A DNA stretch of 64,000 nucleotides from JAHDHW01 sp963793295 (lineage in GTDB: Bacteria > Bacteroidota > Bacteroidia > Chitinophagales > Saprospiraceae), in assembly GCA_963793295.1 (NCBI GenBank), contig CAWBZX010000027.1, forward strand, positions 1 to 64,000. Direction: 5' to 3'. Made by a program: the position numbers and the translations under genes. Shown piece by piece: positions 1-9,313 of this stretch (the stretch's first letter is position 1; every line of letters starts with the position of its first letter). The notes beneath the pieces were generated by a model. That model saw only the letters and a program-made list of their open reading frames with translations, was not told where the DNA came from and searched no databases.

Positions 1-721
1 CGGTGTTATAGGTGATGATCTTAAAGCTATTTCTATTGATTTTGTGCTTTTCCAATAGCTTTTCGATCATAGGAGAGGAGCCAGGGCTTTCAAAAGTCAC
101 TGCTTTACCATTCTTTTCAACCGCAGAGAGTTCCGCTAAAACAGCCCCGAGCGAATGGCCAGTGTGGATGATCTTTGGATCTTTATTTCCATACTTTGCT
201 GCATAATCCTGCTTAACAATTTCTGTGAAAAATTTTGCAGCTGCCAGTTGCTGATAAGGGATCTCTCCTTTAAAAATATCGTAATTATCATCAATATCGC
301 GGATGAGATCTTTAAAAGTTCTGTCGCTTGAAAATTGAATTCCATCTTTTTTTAATCGATTAAAATCAATATCAGTCCCGCGATGGGCTATTATGATTTG
401 ATCCGTTTTTGTATTGATATATGCCCTGCCAAAGTAACCACCTTTGCCAAAAGCTTTGAGAGCCAGATAAGGCGCCAGCTCTTTCCAGTCTTTTTTATCC
501 GCCAGATCCAAAACCAGATTCAGGTCAATATTTAAAGGAGAATTGAAGTTGTCTTTGTCAAAATCTTTGAAAGGCTTAATATATGTGGGCAATTCCCCTG
601 CGAGATCACTATCATAAACATCAGCACTCATCAAGGCAAATTCGTAAGGGCTTACTGATTTGGTGGTTGAGCAGGAAATCAAACAGGCCAGAGATATTAA
701 AAAAAAGAAGTTTTTTATCAT
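1..721 (-). CDS. Lipase-like lipoprotein, alpha/beta-hydrolase fold (C-terminus cut by window edge)
   Basis: The reverse strand from ATG 719-721 reads open to base 1 with no stop, giving about 240 residues, so the gene continues outside the window. The N-terminus is a lipoprotein signal with lipobox LISC, so the product is probably anchored in the membrane. The GHSLG motif (nucleophile Ser190) followed by an Ala/Leu-rich helix is typical of class 3 lipases, and the segment IIAHRGT about 60 residues earlier fits the oxyanion-side strand of that family. By family it should hydrolyse acyl esters; the substrate is unknown. It is divergent from the next gene, a second hydrolase-like lipoprotein. 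Confidence 0.75.
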   Translation of the reverse strand, partial: MIKNFFFLISLACLISCSTTKSVSPYEFALMSADVYDSDLAGELPTYIKPFKDFDKDNFNSPLNIDLNLVLDLADKKDWKELAPYLALKAFGKGGYFGRAYINTKTDQIIIAHRGTDIDFNRLKKDGIQFSSDRTFKDLIRDIDDNYDIFKGEIPYQQLAAAKFFTEIVKQDYAAKYGNKDPKIIHTGHSLGAVLAELSAVEKNGKAVTFESPGSSPMIEKLLEKHKINRNSFKIITYNT

Positions 722-988
722 TTTTAATCGAGAAATGGATTGTAAAATAAAAGAGGTGTTTTTAGAATATATACTATAAATTAGACGATTGAAATCGAAA
801 TTTGTTAGTTGAAGTTTAAAGTTTTAAGAAAATTATCCTAACTGATCGTGCCTATATATTATTGTATTAGAATACCAAAGCCCGATTCTAAAAGGAAAGT
901 ATAAATTTTGAATAGTATCATCCCTTTTCTTAACTTTAATTGAGCCCAAAGTTGGATTTAAATCTCATTCTACTTAAAACCAAAACAA

Positions 989-3976
989 ATGAAAAACCTA
1001 AATGCGCTGATTTTTTTCCTTTTTTTCCATACTCTTTTCAATACCGGCTGTCTAAAAAAAACAATTTCTGGAATTGAAGAGGCGCATAATTCTATAAAGG
1101 TTAAAGCTATTTATCCGACGCTTGATTGTCCTGTCGAAGAAGCGCGGCCAACGTTTGAGTGGACGGAATTCAAAACGATCCGAAAAGACCTGAAATATCG
1201 ATTTGTTTTGGTAAATGTAAAAGACAAACAGGATGCTGACACAGCTTTCGAAAAAAATGAAAAACTTGCTGATGAAAAAGACATTGAGGGAACGAGTATC
1301 GATTTGCCTACCATTGCCAGCGACCTTCGCCCGAATACGGTTTATGCTTTCCAGGTAACTGCTTATGAAGAAACAAGCGGAAAGATTACCTCAAAAAGTG
1401 ATATAAACCTGTTTTATACTTTGGATAATAAGTTGCCCGACTTTTTTCAAAGCCTGCTTTGCTGTGAAGAAAATTTGATCGAGAAATCGATTTCAAAATG
1501 GAAAAAAGGCTATGGAAATGCTGAATTTAATGAAAAATCAATGGGATGCTTCAACAGCAAAGGAACAATCCAGATGCGCGGCAATCGGATCGGTGGTGAT
1601 GCTATCTATCAAGAATTGGAAGACCCATACAAAATCAAAGAAGACAACTATTACCAAATCAGCTTTTGTGCAAAACCGTATCCTAAAGAAATGGATTACG
1701 TACGTTTCCGGTTTTTGGCTTATAATGGAACATTACCTGCTACAGGCACACATCCAGAATCAGCTCCAAATATCGCAGTGATTGGAGAATCGGGAGATAT
1801 CAAAAGTAATAGTTGGAACCGATATTTCTTATCCTCCTGGAAAGCACCAAAAGATTTTGAAAAAATTGCTGTTTTTGTGGTGACCAATGAAAATACAATT
1901 GGCGGGGCATATGCCATTGGGAGTATTTCGAATATTTGTTTGCAAGTGACTGATGACTGTGGTCTGATGGCTAGTGATATTGGTTTTTCTGGCGACGGAA
2001 GTGTTCCGGATGACGCGAAAAATTATATTGAAACCGGCACCGAGCCAGAGGCTATTGAAATTGCATACGATCAGGGGAAATTAACGGATCTATTTGGAGA
2101 CCCTTTCAATGCTGATGGACAAAGCAATTGGTATGGTTTGAATGAAGAATGCATTTCAATTGGTGGAGAAATCCCTCCGGAAGCAGAAGACGAAGTCAAA
2201 AAATACACAGAATTTAAGTTGCCAGGTGAAATTTCACTGGAAACATTTGAAGAAGGCATGAATACTTTTTTCGAAAAGGAGGGTAAAAAAATGGAATACC
2301 CCGATTGGGATCCGATCCCTGAAGAAAAGAAAAGCGATTGCCGTCCGGAATATGATAAATCAAAACCTTTCAATGGCAGGGATATTATTTACGTACATGG
2401 TTTGGTACTAGATCATGTTTTGAAAAGGACAATCGCCAATGATCAAACAGGCTATTTAAAGACCGCTGCGAATATTACCAATTTTACTGATGATGAAGAG
2501 TTAAGTGGTGTTTCCAAAAGCTGGCCCGATGATAAAGCGGCTTTTTTTAAAGATGGATTCTATCATGATATGGCGGATAGTTATTATGATGATCATATCG
2601 ATCATTTTTTAGACGATCACAATAAACCAAGCAATCGCTATATACTAGTCGCCTTCAATTCTTCTCAACCTTTGATAGAAAACGTTCATGCTGCCTTGAC
2701 ACAGATCGCTTTAGCAATGAACGAAGGTATCGGAGTCGTTTATGATGAAAAAAATGATTCTCGAGAGACGGATTGTTTTGGAAAAGATGTAGTCATTATT
2801 TCCCATTCGACCGGAGGCCTGTTGATGGATGTAAGTCTTGCAATCGCCCAAATGTCTGGCAACGACGAAAATATTCAAAAAGCTTTTGGGGATATCCAAT
2901 ACATTGCCAAACGAACAAAAGTGCACATCGCCCTTCATGGAGCTCTTGCAGGAAGCGAACTAGCTGCTTTGGCAGTCTTTGGGGCAAATTTATCTGCTGT
3001 GGCCGCTACCGGAGCAGATATTGGCGTTGATATGAACATCGCAGTTGATAACGCGATAGAAACAGGACAGCAGATTGTCGTCGATGCCGTCACAGGGACA
3101 AATACCGCTGGAACTACCAACAATACGGACGCTTTTGAAGCTTTTATGGATGCAGCTACGGATAGCATTGTCGTTCTCACCAGAAATTTGGCTACCACTT
3201 TCAATAATAGCGTTTTGGTGGATTTAAGCCCAATTGTAGCCAAATTGAAATGGGGACCATATATTGATAAAATAAAAGTTCCGGTACTAACGGTAGTTGG
3301 AGGCCATCCGGGAAACACTGACGAAAAAATATTTACAAAGATTGTTTTGCCGGGCTTTGACGATGGGGTTGTGAGTACCAACAGCCAAAGTGGAAGTCCA
3401 TCTGTCTTTCTTCCAGAACTTTATCAGTACATTCCTCCGGAGAGTAGGATATTCCAGTTAGGGATCGATCTGCGAAGGTCAGTGCCTTATTTTGGAGAAC
3501 AATCTAAGGGTGTTTTGGGTGCAGCTTACGGAAGTATTCCCTGGCTTTCACCTGCTGGAATGGTCCAACCGGTTGCTGCCTTTGCTTCACCGTCACCGAG
3601 ATATGCCAATCATTTTCCATTTTTACAAAGTGCCTCAGAGCATATGCATTCTTTTAGTGATGACCTAACTTACGTCGCCACCGCGGGTGCTTCGAATATT
3701 GAGGAATGCCTTGCAGTAGAAAATAGTTTTGTTTTTGAAAATGAATTGGTTAACCCCAATATTCTTAATGAAGTGACAAGACGGATTCGTGGGCAGGATT
3801 TGGTGATTACTTTCAAAATCCCATACCCAGTTGTTGATTATTCGCAATTTCCTCCATTAGTAAGTTGGGAGAGCCATACTTTCAGTATTACGATACCGCT
3901 TTGGAGAAGAACCTACGATACTTTAAGTAGCGGTAATTATGAGACGAGTTTTGTGTATAATTTCGTCCTTCGTTGA
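989..3976 (+). CDS. Large alpha/beta-hydrolase-like lipoprotein with N-terminal Fn3-like region
   Basis: The 995-residue product begins with a signal peptide and the lipobox-like NTGC. Residues about 45-130 look like a fibronectin type III or Ig-like fold (TFEW, NTVYAFQV). Residues about 150-320 look like a carbohydrate-binding-type beta domain. A hydrolase core follows: the strand IIYVHGL (VHG 469-471) and the nucleophile elbow ISHSTGG (Ser607), as in PGAP1/lipase-like hydrolases. Near residue 790 the text PVLTVVGG and FDDGVV could supply the acidic residue. The segment ANHFPFL, about 80-90 residues further on, may carry the histidine. It is probably an outer-membrane-anchored esterase or lipase of unknown substrate. 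The domain limits are my reading and not computed. Confidence 0.6.
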   Translation: MKNLNALIFFLFFHTLFNTGCLKKTISGIEEAHNSIKVKAIYPTLDCPVEEARPTFEWTEFKTIRKDLKYRFVLVNVKDKQDADTAFEKNEKLADEKDIEGTSIDLPTIASDLRPNTVYAFQVTAYEETSGKITSKSDINLFYTLDNKLPDFFQSLLCCEENLIEKSISKWKKGYGNAEFNEKSMGCFNSKGTIQMRGNRIGGDAIYQELEDPYKIKEDNYYQISFCAKPYPKEMDYVRFRFLAYNGTLPATGTHPESAPNIAVIGESGDIKSNSWNRYFLSSWKAPKDFEKIAVFVVTNENTIGGAYAIGSISNICLQVTDDCGLMASDIGFSGDGSVPDDAKNYIETGTEPEAIEIAYDQGKLTDLFGDPFNADGQSNWYGLNEECISIGGEIPPEAEDEVKKYTEFKLPGEISLETFEEGMNTFFEKEGKKMEYPDWDPIPEEKKSDCRPEYDKSKPFNGRDIIYVHGLVLDHVLKRTIANDQTGYLKTAANITNFTDDEELSGVSKSWPDDKAAFFKDGFYHDMADSYYDDHIDHFLDDHNKPSNRYILVAFNSSQPLIENVHAALTQIALAMNEGIGVVYDEKNDSRETDCFGKDVVIISHSTGGLLMDVSLAIAQMSGNDENIQKAFGDIQYIAKRTKVHIALHGALAGSELAALAVFGANLSAVAATGADIGVDMNIAVDNAIETGQQIVVDAVTGTNTAGTTNNTDAFEAFMDAATDSIVVLTRNLATTFNNSVLVDLSPIVAKLKWGPYIDKIKVPVLTVVGGHPGNTDEKIFTKIVLPGFDDGVVSTNSQSGSPSVFLPELYQYIPPESRIFQLGIDLRRSVPYFGEQSKGVLGAAYGSIPWLSPAGMVQPVAAFASPSPRYANHFPFLQSASEHMHSFSDDLTYVATAGASNIEECLAVENSFVFENELVNPNILNEVTRRIRGQDLVITFKIPYPVVDYSQFPPLVSWESHTFSITIPLWRRTYDTLSSGNYETSFVYNFVLR

Positions 3977-4127
3977 TCTGTATTTATCTTCTATTTTAAG
4001 ATTTGGTCTTTTTTGTAACGGAATAAGTCGATTATGATCAGAAAATAGATTGCATTTGATTAACTTGATAGCGTATTTAAAAGTGATTTTTTTATCATTT
4101 ACCATTTTATCATAAAAACTCTAAAAC

Positions 4128-4469
4128 ATGACAAATCAAGATAATTCATCTCCCGGAACTGAACCTAAAATTGTAGCTATCGTAGCTTATATTACTTTAA
4201 TTGGATGGTTGGCCGCATTGATTATGAATAGTAATCACAAATCGTCATTGGGTTCCTTTCATATTCGACAGGCGCTAGGCATTTATTTGCTGGCAGTAGC
4301 TTCAAGCATGGTTATGATCATTCCAATTTTGGGTTGGATTGCTGGAATGCTGGGTTATGTTTTAGTGTTAGTCCTCTGGTTTATCGGGCTCATCGCAGCT
4401 ATCAATAGTGAAGAAAAAACAGTTCCCGTTTTGGGAGAGCAATTTCAGGAATGGTTTCGATCTTTATAA
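4128..4469 (+). CDS. DUF4870/Tic20-like small membrane protein
   Basis: The 113-residue protein has a polar N-terminus, then hydrophobic segments at about 15-35 (VAIVAYITLIGWLAALIM), 48-72 and 74-95. The pattern of a first helix ending in N-H-K, then S-FHIRQALG, then two further helices is typical of the DUF4870 (Tic20-like) family, whose bacterial role is not established. It stands alone and converges on the M64 peptidase gene; a long inverted repeat lies between them. Confidence 0.65.
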   Translation: MTNQDNSSPGTEPKIVAIVAYITLIGWLAALIMNSNHKSSLGSFHIRQALGIYLLAVASSMVMIIPILGWIAGMLGYVLVLVLWFIGLIAAINSEEKTVPVLGEQFQEWFRSL

Positions 4470-4507
4470 AAATACGCTAACCCTTTTAAAAACCAATCTT
4501 TTTGGAA

Positions 4508-4595
4508 GAACACGGAAGGCATGGATTTAACGGATTTGAACGGATAAAAAATTTAATAGCCATAAAAAGCTTCTAAATCCGTGTCATCCGCGTTC
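4508..4595. repeat. Intergenic inverted repeat of the ACGGATT type
   Basis: The arm at 4508-4528 pairs imperfectly with the arm at 4575-4595 (GAACACGGAAGGC against GAACGCGGATGAC when reverse-complemented), and extra ACGGATT-like units lie inside. The element sits exactly between two convergent genes, so it may act as a two-way terminator. Units of this wording recur between genes in many bacterial genomes; that is general knowledge and was not tested here. Confidence 0.6.
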
Positions 4596-4602
4596 TGATC
4601 TT

Positions 4603-7600
4603 TTACAATTTAACCAGTTTATCCTGAAACACTTCAGCGCCTTTTTCATCGATTACACGGAGAAAATGAATTCCTGCCGGTAAATTGTGTATATCGATGA
4701 CCAATGTCTCCGCATTAGTCTGGAACATATGCTGCAAACGGCCATCAACTCCAAATATTTGAACTTTTTCATTTCCTTCTAAACCCTGAAGTTGAATGCT
4801 TTGAGAACTTGGATTTGGGAAGAAAGAAATATGGCTTTCCTGCAAAGGTGTTACACTGTTTGGATCTTCCCAGAAAATGCTGGTTTTGGTACTTTCCAAA
4901 TCTGCCACACTGATCCATTTTTTTCGCAGATATTCTGAAATACTCATAATTTGGTTATCGCTTAATGCATTGTCCCAAAGGATCAGCTCACCCAGTTTCC
5001 CTTCCCATTTCGTATCGGTATAAAAAATGTCGCTGTTGGAAACTGCTGTCATTTTTGTTCCTAAAATGCAGAACTCAAGCGGGTTGGCTGTGGTCAATGG
5101 ATCAACTAATGCTCCATTAAAAAATGTGCTTCCATCCAAAGTGGTTGCCGGTGTATTATTTGAAAACAACTGGCTTTCGTCCGTATGCCTTGGAATATTG
5201 GCGGACAATCCTTCAAAAGGAGCAGTCTCCTCGAAAGAGATTGGATTTTCTTCATAAGCCATTAAAATGGTTTGATAACCGGACTCGGATTCTATAATTC
5301 TTTGCAGCCAAATCGTCGCGAAATCAGCTACGCCCAAACCGTTTTGGTAGTTGGACCGGAACGCAAACCAGGAGCCATCCGCCCATGCGTTGCCATTTTG
5401 GAAGTTCCAATCGAGGATCGAGCTCGTTGCAGGTGCAGGATCGTCAAGAATACCGTCTCCGTTGAGATCAGAAGCATCCATTCTAATGACAATTCCTGGT
5501 ATAGTTGCAGGATCAATGGGATCAGGATTTGGAAAGTTGCTTTTCGCAGCTACATAATAAATTCCTGTTCCTAAATTTGGAACAAACTCATTTCCTGTGT
5601 GTAATAAATTTTCACAGGAGGCATCGCTGTACCAATGATAATTCATTTCAGGATCGGGATCGACAACTGCTAATGTGTTGTCAACTGTAACTTCAACCAA
5701 AGGGGTTTGCTCCAAAGTAACTGCAAAGCCTTTTCGGTTGCTGCTCATTGCCTGAGTTGCCGGATCAACGGCGGCGACAAAGTAATTGTCTGAAGCGGGA
5801 GGTTGAAAACTGTTTCCAATGCTCAAAATTTCAGTAGCGTCTTCATCTGCCAACCAATAATAGTCGAAGACAGCATTTGGATTTTCAATTTTTACAGAAC
5901 AGTCATCATTTTGTACGACCACAATGTCGGTCGCCTCAAATCCAGCTGCATAACCAACTGCAACGGTATCTTTTACGACGCTGAGGTTTGCATCTTTTAT
6001 CGTATAAATGTAAGCTCCGGGAGCAAGGTTGATTCGGCGGGCTTGATCTTTCGCGTCATTATTCAAAACAAATTGATCGCTGTTTTTTGTGCCGATAAAT
6101 TCCAATTCCTGCAATTGGATAGACCCGTCTCCATGATTTTCGGTGATGTAAAGTCTGTAATAATTGTACGAAGTAGAGTTCGTTAATAAAAATGCTCTCT
6201 TTTCAAAACGGGTATTAAAGTCCTGATTACTTTGCTGATCAAGGGTTGTCCAGGTGCTTCCGTTATTGGAGCCTTGGAAAAGCCAATCTTTAGGATCCCT
6301 TTCGGGAACGTCATCCGCGCTGGTGATGGTGTAATAATTGACCACAGCTCCTTCTTCAAAATGATAGCTGATCCATGCGTTTTGAGAAACGAAATGTAGC
6401 CATTTTGTATTTAAATCATCATCAAAAGCATACTCCGGAAGATGTCCCCAGGTTGTTCCGCTGGCTTCGATATTATCGATGTTGGTATCCGTGATATCAC
6501 GATTTGTTTTTTCTTCCCAGGTAATCGAATAGGGGGGCAAACCACCTTCAATTTCCAGATAAATTTTTCCGGTATTGCGCTCAATCTCCGAAGCTAAAAC
6601 AAGTGCTTCAACTTCTAATGCAACTTCAACATAATTCAAAGAAATAGACTTTTCAATGCTACAGCCACTGGCTGTGCTGACTTCAACCGAATAATTACCA
6701 TCTGGCAATCCAATTAAAATTGGTGTTTGATCACCTGTTGACCAAAGAATATCCAGATCGTTTAAATCATAATTTACAGCTTCCAAAGTTAGGTTCCAGG
6801 CTCCGCCTGTAAATTCAGAGCAAATGCGTGGTTCCAATAAAATATCCTGAGTTAAAGTAACTGATTTTGTAATTCCGCAACCGTTGGCATCTACTATTTC
6901 GAAATCATATTCTCCCTCGGAAAGGTCGGAAACGGGATTACTCATTTCAATTCCTTGATAATTGATAGAGTAAGGGGCGATGCCTCCGGAGATCGTAAAT
7001 TCAACACTACCATTTTCCGCTCCCGTACAATCCGGATTTTGAGCAATCAAATCACTGTCAAAATTGTAAGCATTGACATCCGTTTGATTGATGTTCCATT
7101 TTACTTCGCGATAAGGTTTTGGATAAGTGTCCTCAAACTTGGGATCATAACGAACCAAGGAATTGGTATCCGTGACTGCAAAAATCAGCTCGTAATCTTC
7201 GCATGGCCCAAAAGTGAGATCAATTTCTTCGACGCCTTCGGCTACCAATTTTCCATTTAAAAACCACTCATATTTTTGAGTATTGGGTTCCGGTTTTAAA
7301 ACATCAGCTGAAAAATGGACCGATTGATTTCCAGTTACGTCCAAGGTGGTCTGGCTTGGCGTAAAATCTTCAATCACATTCACATATTTATACAAATAAC
7401 AAATCACTCTTTGCTGGCAAACGGCGCAAAGGCTTTCGCCATATCCTTCACCAAATCCGCCCGCACCCATAAAACAGCCTCGTGCTGTTGGCCGGTGGCA
7501 TCCAAAATAATTGGTCATTGCACCTTCAAAGGCCCCAAATTTGTCCAAATATTCTTCTGTATAAGGTGTTGGAAGAGGTGTGTCATCTTCAATCCAAAGT

Positions 7601-8631
7601 CGCCATGGAATATTATCCTTTGTTGTGAAACCTGAAGTGTTTCCAGTCTCCCAGCATTGCCCTCCGGACCATTCTCCGCTTGCGGAGTATTCATCCAGCA
7701 AACCAGGCATGGTGTGCCCGAATTCATGTAAAAAAGTTTCGTAGCCCATGCCAAACATTTTTCCATCACCAACGCGCATATCCCGGTTAAGTCCGGCACC
7801 GCCACCGCCGCCGTTTTTTGTGGTAGAAAACCAGGTGGCCCAACCCGTTTCGTTATTTGCCCAAGGCAGAAATATTTCATCTCTCATTTGCTGAATGATG
7901 CTGAAACTCCACCACTCCAGGTCCGAAGGAGCATTTGGCCACCACACAGCGTATAAGTTGAAAAAATTTCGATATTGCGCGTAAGGAGGAATTTCGTTGT
8001 CATCACCAAGGGTAAATGCTCTGAGCAGATCGTCCTGATACAATTGAACGAACTCGGCTTGATTGGCAAAAGAGGAGCCTCTGTTTTGAATCACCCAATT
8101 GATCCGATTGTCTTTTATTCCGGTATATTGAATGGTATCAATTATTTGCATCGCGATGACATCCTGAAGCGTCAGACAACTTCCGTCGTCAATGGTGGCA
8201 ACAGGATCGTAATTCAAACTCATCGGATCAGTGCAGCCCGGAATAAAGGGCGTGCAATCTAATTCGTTGACCCCAAAATAAAATACCCCGTCAAAACCGT
8301 CGGACAAAGTATAGTCAAATGTTTCGTTATCATAATTGATTTGAATAGATCCGCCATTCCAACCATCTCCATATGAATCTGTTGCTTCAAGTAGATAACA
8401 TCCGTCAGCCAGGCAAAGCGTGGTGTCGTAGGTAGTGAAGTCAGCATCGCCCTGGAACATTCCTACTAAAATTCCATTGGTATCAAATAATTTCCAGCTC
8501 ATTTCATCTCCCCAATTTTGAGTTTGGGATTGTATCGAAACTTCAGTTTCCATGCAATTTTGCGCAAAAAGGTTAAAAGGGACTAAGCCTAATGTGAGAC
8601 AAATAAATACTTGAGTAAGGGGTATTTTCAT
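4603..8631 (-). CDS. Secreted M64-type metallopeptidase with discoidin-like domain and T9SS sorting domain
   Basis: The 1342-residue product has a signal peptide ending in FAQ. After an N-terminal beta domain rich in Asp/Gly comes the zinc motif HEFGHTMPGLLDEY (His302, Glu303, His306; Asp313-Glu314), the signature of IgA-peptidase-like M64 enzymes. Middle modules include repeats of the SprB kind (GGIAPYSINYQG, GGLPPYSITWEE) and an F5/8 type C (discoidin)-like domain around GSNNGSTWTTL and YYRLYITENHGDGS. The end (FFPNPSSQSIQLQG onward) is a T9SS type A sorting domain. It is likely secreted or surface-bound by the T9SS. It is transcribed separately from the upstream operon, 148 bp away. Confidence 0.88.
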   Translation of the reverse strand: MKIPLTQVFICLTLGLVPFNLFAQNCMETEVSIQSQTQNWGDEMSWKLFDTNGILVGMFQGDADFTTYDTTLCLADGCYLLEATDSYGDGWNGGSIQINYDNETFDYTLSDGFDGVFYFGVNELDCTPFIPGCTDPMSLNYDPVATIDDGSCLTLQDVIAMQIIDTIQYTGIKDNRINWVIQNRGSSFANQAEFVQLYQDDLLRAFTLGDDNEIPPYAQYRNFFNLYAVWWPNAPSDLEWWSFSIIQQMRDEIFLPWANNETGWATWFSTTKNGGGGGAGLNRDMRVGDGKMFGMGYETFLHEFGHTMPGLLDEYSASGEWSGGQCWETGNTSGFTTKDNIPWRLWIEDDTPLPTPYTEEYLDKFGAFEGAMTNYFGCHRPTARGCFMGAGGFGEGYGESLCAVCQQRVICYLYKYVNVIEDFTPSQTTLDVTGNQSVHFSADVLKPEPNTQKYEWFLNGKLVAEGVEEIDLTFGPCEDYELIFAVTDTNSLVRYDPKFEDTYPKPYREVKWNINQTDVNAYNFDSDLIAQNPDCTGAENGSVEFTISGGIAPYSINYQGIEMSNPVSDLSEGEYDFEIVDANGCGITKSVTLTQDILLEPRICSEFTGGAWNLTLEAVNYDLNDLDILWSTGDQTPILIGLPDGNYSVEVSTASGCSIEKSISLNYVEVALEVEALVLASEIERNTGKIYLEIEGGLPPYSITWEEKTNRDITDTNIDNIEASGTTWGHLPEYAFDDDLNTKWLHFVSQNAWISYHFEEGAVVNYYTITSADDVPERDPKDWLFQGSNNGSTWTTLDQQSNQDFNTRFEKRAFLLTNSTSYNYYRLYITENHGDGSIQLQELEFIGTKNSDQFVLNNDAKDQARRINLAPGAYIYTIKDANLSVVKDTVAVGYAAGFEATDIVVVQNDDCSVKIENPNAVFDYYWLADEDATEILSIGNSFQPPASDNYFVAAVDPATQAMSSNRKGFAVTLEQTPLVEVTVDNTLAVVDPDPEMNYHWYSDASCENLLHTGNEFVPNLGTGIYYVAAKSNFPNPDPIDPATIPGIVIRMDASDLNGDGILDDPAPATSSILDWNFQNGNAWADGSWFAFRSNYQNGLGVADFATIWLQRIIESESGYQTILMAYEENPISFEETAPFEGLSANIPRHTDESQLFSNNTPATTLDGSTFFNGALVDPLTTANPLEFCILGTKMTAVSNSDIFYTDTKWEGKLGELILWDNALSDNQIMSISEYLRKKWISVADLESTKTSIFWEDPNSVTPLQESHISFFPNPSSQSIQLQGLEGNEKVQIFGVDGRLQHMFQTNAETLVIDIHNLPAGIHFLRVIDEKGAEVFQDKLVKL

Positions 8632-8779
8632 TGTTTGAACGTTTAAAGAAGTATTATTCTGTAAAATATGAAAAAATCCTTGACCGCGGCAAAACTGAAG
8701 CAGGAATATATTTCTAGAACAAAAGCAGCTATCTTTTGCAGTACTTTAAATACGAAAATGAAGGAAACAGTTAAAAAAA

Positions 8780-9313
8780 TCAGACCGTTTGTTTTTCAAT
8801 AAATGCTGCAACTGCAGTGGTAAGTTTCTGGAAATTATTAGGTACCATTTTGCTCATAATTGATTCAAGGGCTTTTGAAACCATTCCGTCCATAGCACCT
8901 AATGCAAGTGGAACTCCTCCATCCCAAAAAATGGCGCCCTCGAACGTCATCCGACAACCCCGGCCACCGATTGCAGAATCAAATTTTGTATAACCTTTGC
9001 AATCCATTTTTTCTTTGAAATAGTGAGAATCTATGGTCCAGTTGCAAATCATATTTTGCTCATCCCAAACTGCGATATCTGTCCAGGTAAGCATTTCGGG
9101 TTTGATATAATTTACGATTATGCTGGGAAGCTGTGGAGCAGCTTTCCAAATGCTTTCAATTTTCAACTTTCCGGATGGTATTTTTTCGCGAGATTGTACG
9201 GTGATTGATTCAACTTCGTCTACCAGATCAGCGATATTCGGAAAATGATCGCGCATGGTGTCCCAAACCAATTTGGGTGGATGTTTGATGATGCTAAGTG
9301 TTTTAAATTCCAT
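8780..9313 (-). CDS. SRPBCC-family protein (polyketide cyclase/START-like)
   Basis: I start this gene at ATG 9313, which overlaps the stop of the SDR gene by 11 bp, and not at the longer in-frame start at 9379. The 177-residue product opens with TLSIIKHPPKLVWDTMRDHFPNI, the usual first strand and helix of SRPBCC/Bet v 1-like proteins. It continues with alternating strands (MICNWTIDSHYF, RGCRMTFEGAIFWDGG) and ends with a long helix. Such folds bind hydrophobic ligands in a central cavity. Last gene of the ten-gene operon; the ligand is unknown. Confidence 0.65.
   Translation of the reverse strand: MEFKTLSIIKHPPKLVWDTMRDHFPNIADLVDEVESITVQSREKIPSGKLKIESIWKAAPQLPSIIVNYIKPEMLTWTDIAVWDEQNMICNWTIDSHYFKEKMDCKGYTKFDSAIGGRGCRMTFEGAIFWDGGVPLALGAMDGMVSKALESIMSKMVPNNFQKLTTAVAAFIEKQTV

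Noticed and set aside
2935..3381. 148-codon minus-strand frame inside the 995-residue hydrolase gene
   Set aside because: It is antisense to a clearly coding gene, has low-complexity Val/Ala/Thr content caused by the mirrored codons, and matches no family.
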